The translations under genes were made by a program, and so were the position numbers. Below, piece by piece: positions 5,859 to 7,772 of a stretch of 7,772 nt of DNA (position 1 is the first letter of the stretch; each line of letters opens with the position of its first letter). This DNA comes from Acidobacteriaceae bacterium (GTDB taxonomy: Bacteria > Acidobacteriota > Terriglobia > Terriglobales > Acidobacteriaceae): assembly GCA_030040175.1 (NCBI GenBank), contig JASHUF010000160.1, positions 1-7,772 of the forward strand, in the 5' to 3' direction. Under the pieces are notes generated by a model that had not been told where the DNA came from, did not search any database, and saw nothing but the letters and a program-made list of their open reading frames with translations.

Positions 5859-5942
5859 TGCGGCGAGGTGCGCGGTCCGCAGAACGGAATCGCGATGGGA
5901 AGCGGGCGGAAACGCACGGAAAGGGACGGGAAATTACCATCT

Positions 5943-7208
5943 ATGGCGGCAGAAATCAGACCGTCGGACTCGGGATCCTCGGGCGCGCTTACGTCGCCGG
6001 GGCACCTGATGCCGTTCGTTATTGTCACAGCGCTGTTCTTCATCTTCGGGTTCATCACCACCCTCAATATGGCGCTGGTGCCCGATCTCAGATCCATCTT
6101 CGATCTGTCTTACGGTTGGGCCATGCTGGCCGAGTCGGCGTTTTTCCTCGCCTACTTCATCTTCTCGTCGCCTTCGTCCAAGATGATCGAATGGATCGGC
6201 TACAAGTGGACGATGGTGGTGTCGCTGTTCGTCCAGGTAGTGGGCTGCCTGCTTTTCATTCCCGCGGCCCGGCTGGTGAACTTTCCCCTCTTTTTGACCG
6301 CCGTTTTCGTGGTCGGCGCCGGAGTAACCGCGCTGCAGACCTCGGCGAATCCGTATGTCGTCATTCTCGGGCCGGAGAACAGCGCGCCGGTTCGCCTTAC
6401 TCTGGCGCAGGCCTTTAATTCGATCGGCGCCGCGATCGCTCCCCTGGTCGGCGGCGCATTCATTCTCACTGAAAGCGGCACATCGGCGTCCAAGGCCGCC
6501 ATCGCCAACGGCGTGCGCGGGCCGTATATCGCGATTGCCGCCGGATTGCTGATTCTCGGCTTCGCGGTCGCTTTTTCTCATCTGCCGCCAATCACAGAGC
6601 CGGAGTCGACCGAAACGGGCGGGGGCAACCGTGCCGCGGTTGAGCGCAGCATCTGGAGTTACCGGCATACGGTGCTGGGCGCGGTCGGCATCTTCTTTTA
6701 TGTTGGCGTGGAAGTCGGACTGGCTTCGATCGCGGTGAATTACTTCAAGCAGCAGGGCATGAGCTCCCTGAAAACGGCGTCGTTCCTGGTTTCGCTCTAT
6801 TGGCTGGGCGCGATGATCGGACGCCTCCTCGGTTCCTGGATGCTGACCAAAATCAGGGCCAACAAGCTGCTCGGCGTCTTCGGCGTTGCAGGGACAATTC
6901 TGCTGGCGATTTCCATGTTCTCGTCCGGCGGTGTCGCCATCTGGAGCCTGGTGCTGTGCGGTTTTTTCAACTCGATCATGTTCCCCAATGTCTTTGCGCT
7001 GGGCGTCGCCGGACTGGGGACGATGACGGGCAAGGGGTCCGGTCTGATCATGACCGCGATCGTAGGCGGAGCGCTGATTCCCTATCTGCTGGGCAAGACA
7101 GCCGACCAGGTGGGGATTCAACATGCGTTTGTGATTCCCATGTTCTGCTATCTCTACATTGCGTGGTATGGCGTGTGGGGATCAAAACCGGTGCGGACTG
7201 CGGCGTAA
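5943..7208 (+). CDS. FucP/GluP-family sugar:proton symporter (major facilitator superfamily)
   Basis: This 421-residue, 12-helix permease is recognised by family signatures: QTSANPYVVILG (132-143), RLTLAQAFNSIG (151-162), GVEVGLAS (255-262), WLGAMIGR (287-294), FPNVFALG (347-354) and GSGLIMTAIVGGA (365-377). It imports a sugar across the inner membrane; the family covers fucose, glucose/galactose and N-acetylglucosamine carriers. Two residues differ from E. coli FucP. The acidic residue of the first helix (FucP Asp46, in an LND motif) is Met43 here (TTLNMAL), and FucP Glu135 is Gln132. The Gln is common in related carriers; the Met looks unusual. The start is uncertain: in-frame GTG at 5868 and ATG at 5895 are alternatives that add 25 or 16 very polar residues. 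The ATG at 5943 gives a normal-length N-terminus, with GGGA eleven bases upstream. Confidence 0.9.
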   Translation: MAAEIRPSDSGSSGALTSPGHLMPFVIVTALFFIFGFITTLNMALVPDLRSIFDLSYGWAMLAESAFFLAYFIFSSPSSKMIEWIGYKWTMVVSLFVQVVGCLLFIPAARLVNFPLFLTAVFVVGAGVTALQTSANPYVVILGPENSAPVRLTLAQAFNSIGAAIAPLVGGAFILTESGTSASKAAIANGVRGPYIAIAAGLLILGFAVAFSHLPPITEPESTETGGGNRAAVERSIWSYRHTVLGAVGIFFYVGVEVGLASIAVNYFKQQGMSSLKTASFLVSLYWLGAMIGRLLGSWMLTKIRANKLLGVFGVAGTILLAISMFSSGGVAIWSLVLCGFFNSIMFPNVFALGVAGLGTMTGKGSGLIMTAIVGGALIPYLLGKTADQVGIQHAFVIPMFCYLYIAWYGVWGSKPVRTAA

Positions 7209-7244
7209 CAGCAGCTCTTGGGTTGCCGGGCTTCACCGATCGGC

Positions 7245-7248
7245 AGGA
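7245..7248 (+). promoter_or_regulatory. Ribosome binding site of the 45-residue membrane protein
   Basis: AGGA lies five bases before the ATG at 7254. This is short but acceptable spacing, and it is the main reason for trusting this small gene. Confidence 0.5.
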
Positions 7249-7253
7249 CGCGC

Positions 7254-7391
7254 ATGAAGCGCAAGAACAAAACCGATGCGCGCTCGCAGAGCAAAAACCT
7301 GCTGATCGTTTGGCTTGTGGCTTTGGCGGTGGTCATCCTGCTGCTGCGCCTGATGGTCTTTGTGGCCGGCCACGGAAGGCATCACTTCTGA
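7254..7391 (+). CDS. Small single-pass membrane protein, unknown function (45 aa)
   Basis: This short frame reads ATG to TGA with 45 residues. The N-terminus is strongly basic and polar (MKRKNKTDARSQSKN). A single hydrophobic helix follows at about 16-38, rich in Leu and Val. The tail is His-rich (AGHGRHHF). By the positive-inside rule the basic end should be cytoplasmic and the histidines periplasmic. It starts 45 bases after the permease stop, with AGGA five bases before the ATG, so it is likely co-transcribed with the permease. Its last ten bases overlap the end of the oppositely oriented glycosyltransferase gene. I do not recognise a family. An accessory subunit of the permease is possible but unsupported beyond position. 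The codon pattern and clean hydrophobic helix argue against a chance frame. Confidence 0.62.
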   Translation: MKRKNKTDARSQSKNLLIVWLVALAVVILLLRLMVFVAGHGRHHF

Positions 7392-7772
7392 GGTTCCTCG
7401 CCCCCGCCGCGCGAGGCGCCATGCCAGGCCTTGGCAAACTTCCAGTGCGTGTAGACCGCGTGGTTGGCGTGCTGCAGAAGGCCCTCGCGGCCGTCAAGGA
7501 ATCCGAGGCGCAGGAAGTAGTTATAGAAAAAAGTGGCGGCGGGATTGGCGAAGGCGTTCCACCAGAATGCGGGCAGCGCGCGGCTGAAGCGGCCGGAGCG
7601 GATGAGCATCGCCGCGCTGACGGAGCTGTAGCGGTTCATGTGCTCGATGTAATCGCTAAGCGTGGGATAGCAGTGGTGAAGGAGAGGACCCTTGAGCGTG
7701 CCCATGGGACAACTGGCCTGCATGGTTTCGTGCACGGGGCGGTCTTCAAAGCGCGCCACGCCGCGGCGGAAG
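7382..7772 (-). CDS. Glycosyltransferase family 2, WaaE/KdtX-like, C-terminal part (runs off the right edge)
   Basis: The frame is open to the last base, so the N-terminal catalytic part lies beyond the window; about 130 C-terminal residues are visible. They match the tail of lipopolysaccharide-core type family 2 transferases. In order these are an FRRG-x-ARFEDRPVHE stretch that follows the GT-A domain, then GPLLHHCYPTLSDYIEHMNRYS, then a hydrophobic patch (NPAATFFYNYFLRLGFLDG) thought to contact the membrane, then GREGLLQHANHAVYTHWKFAK. Such enzymes add a sugar from a nucleotide donor to a lipid-linked or lipopolysaccharide acceptor at the cytoplasmic face. A GTG at 7759 is in frame but is not the true start, because similarity continues through it. 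The stop codon overlaps the end of the small membrane protein gene on the other strand by ten bases. Confidence 0.85.
   Translation of the reverse strand, partial: FRRGVARFEDRPVHETMQASCPMGTLKGPLLHHCYPTLSDYIEHMNRYSSVSAAMLIRSGRFSRALPAFWWNAFANPAATFFYNYFLRLGFLDGREGLLQHANHAVYTHWKFAKAWHGASRGGGEEPQK

Larger units (their letters stand above)
5666..5942. other. Divergent regulatory region between iron transporter and sugar permease
   Basis: These 277 bases drive two diverging transcription units. Going left to right they hold the transporter leader, a dyad at 5761-5779 directly followed by TATAGT (5780-5785), a first copy of TGCGGCGAGG (5811-5820), a hairpin (5831-5858) and a second copy of TGCGGCGAGG (5859-5868). 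The permease reading frame stays open leftward to 5868, so a longer N-terminus could occupy the right end. I see no Fur-box-like sequence. Confidence 0.5.

Noticed and set aside
4289..6418. A 709-codon plus-strand open frame
   Set aside because: It runs antisense across the iron transporter and rhomboid genes and into the permease in another frame. Its translation is low-complexity, rich in Ala, Gly, Arg and His, with no domain, as expected for a GC-rich shadow frame.
5934..7124. A 396-codon minus-strand open frame
   Set aside because: It is the complement of the permease gene. The translation is extremely polar and repetitive in charge, typical of antisense to membrane protein codons.
7757..7759. 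GTG as the start of the right-end glycosyltransferase gene
   Set aside because: The same frame stays open to the edge and the family-like FRRG stretch continues through this codon, so the gene is cut by the window.

Overview
The window looks like an ordinary GC-rich bacterial chromosome segment carrying metabolic, transport and cell-envelope genes. The gene mix fits a soil-type heterotroph, and Acidobacteriota is my best guess: a Tat-exported cellulase-like glycosidase, a short Flp-type pilin, a ferritin-like/VIT1 iron transporter and a FucP-type sugar permease. That assignment is inference, because no rRNA or marker gene is present. I see no mobile element, CRISPR array, phage gene or tRNA.

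Layout. Positions 1-413 are a hairpin-rich stretch without a supportable gene. A Tat-signal glycoside hydrolase-like gene (414-1658, +) converges on a class I/II PLP aminotransferase (1967-3145, -, GTG start). The 308 bases between them hold several dyads and a 13-base tandem repeat. Further right on the minus strand is a 61-codon Flp/Fap pilin (3359-3544, TTG start), with a long terminator-like hairpin behind it and a nested inverted repeat in front of it. Next comes a minus-strand two-gene operon: a membrane-bound ferritin-like/VIT1 iron transporter (4448-5665) followed, after one base, by a rhomboid-family intramembrane protease (3781-4446). A 277-base divergent region with an operator-like dyad separates this operon from a FucP-family sugar permease (about 5943-7208, +). 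Behind the permease lies a 45-residue single-pass membrane protein (7254-7391, +). Its end overlaps, tail to tail, the end of a truncated glycosyltransferase family 2 gene (7382-7772, -) that runs off the right edge.

How the genes fit together. The exported glycosidase and the sugar permease could both serve scavenging of plant or microbial polysaccharide sugars, but they are 4 kb apart and not co-transcribed. The iron transporter/rhomboid pair is the tightest functional unit. The pilin appears to be a monocistronic orphan, since no tad assembly genes are in view. The glycosyltransferase belongs to a lipopolysaccharide-core type family.

No clearly new multi-gene system is visible. The best leads are small: the 45-residue protein, the structured pilin leader, the coupled iron transporter-rhomboid pair, and a sugar permease lacking the two acidic residues central to E. 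coli FucP.
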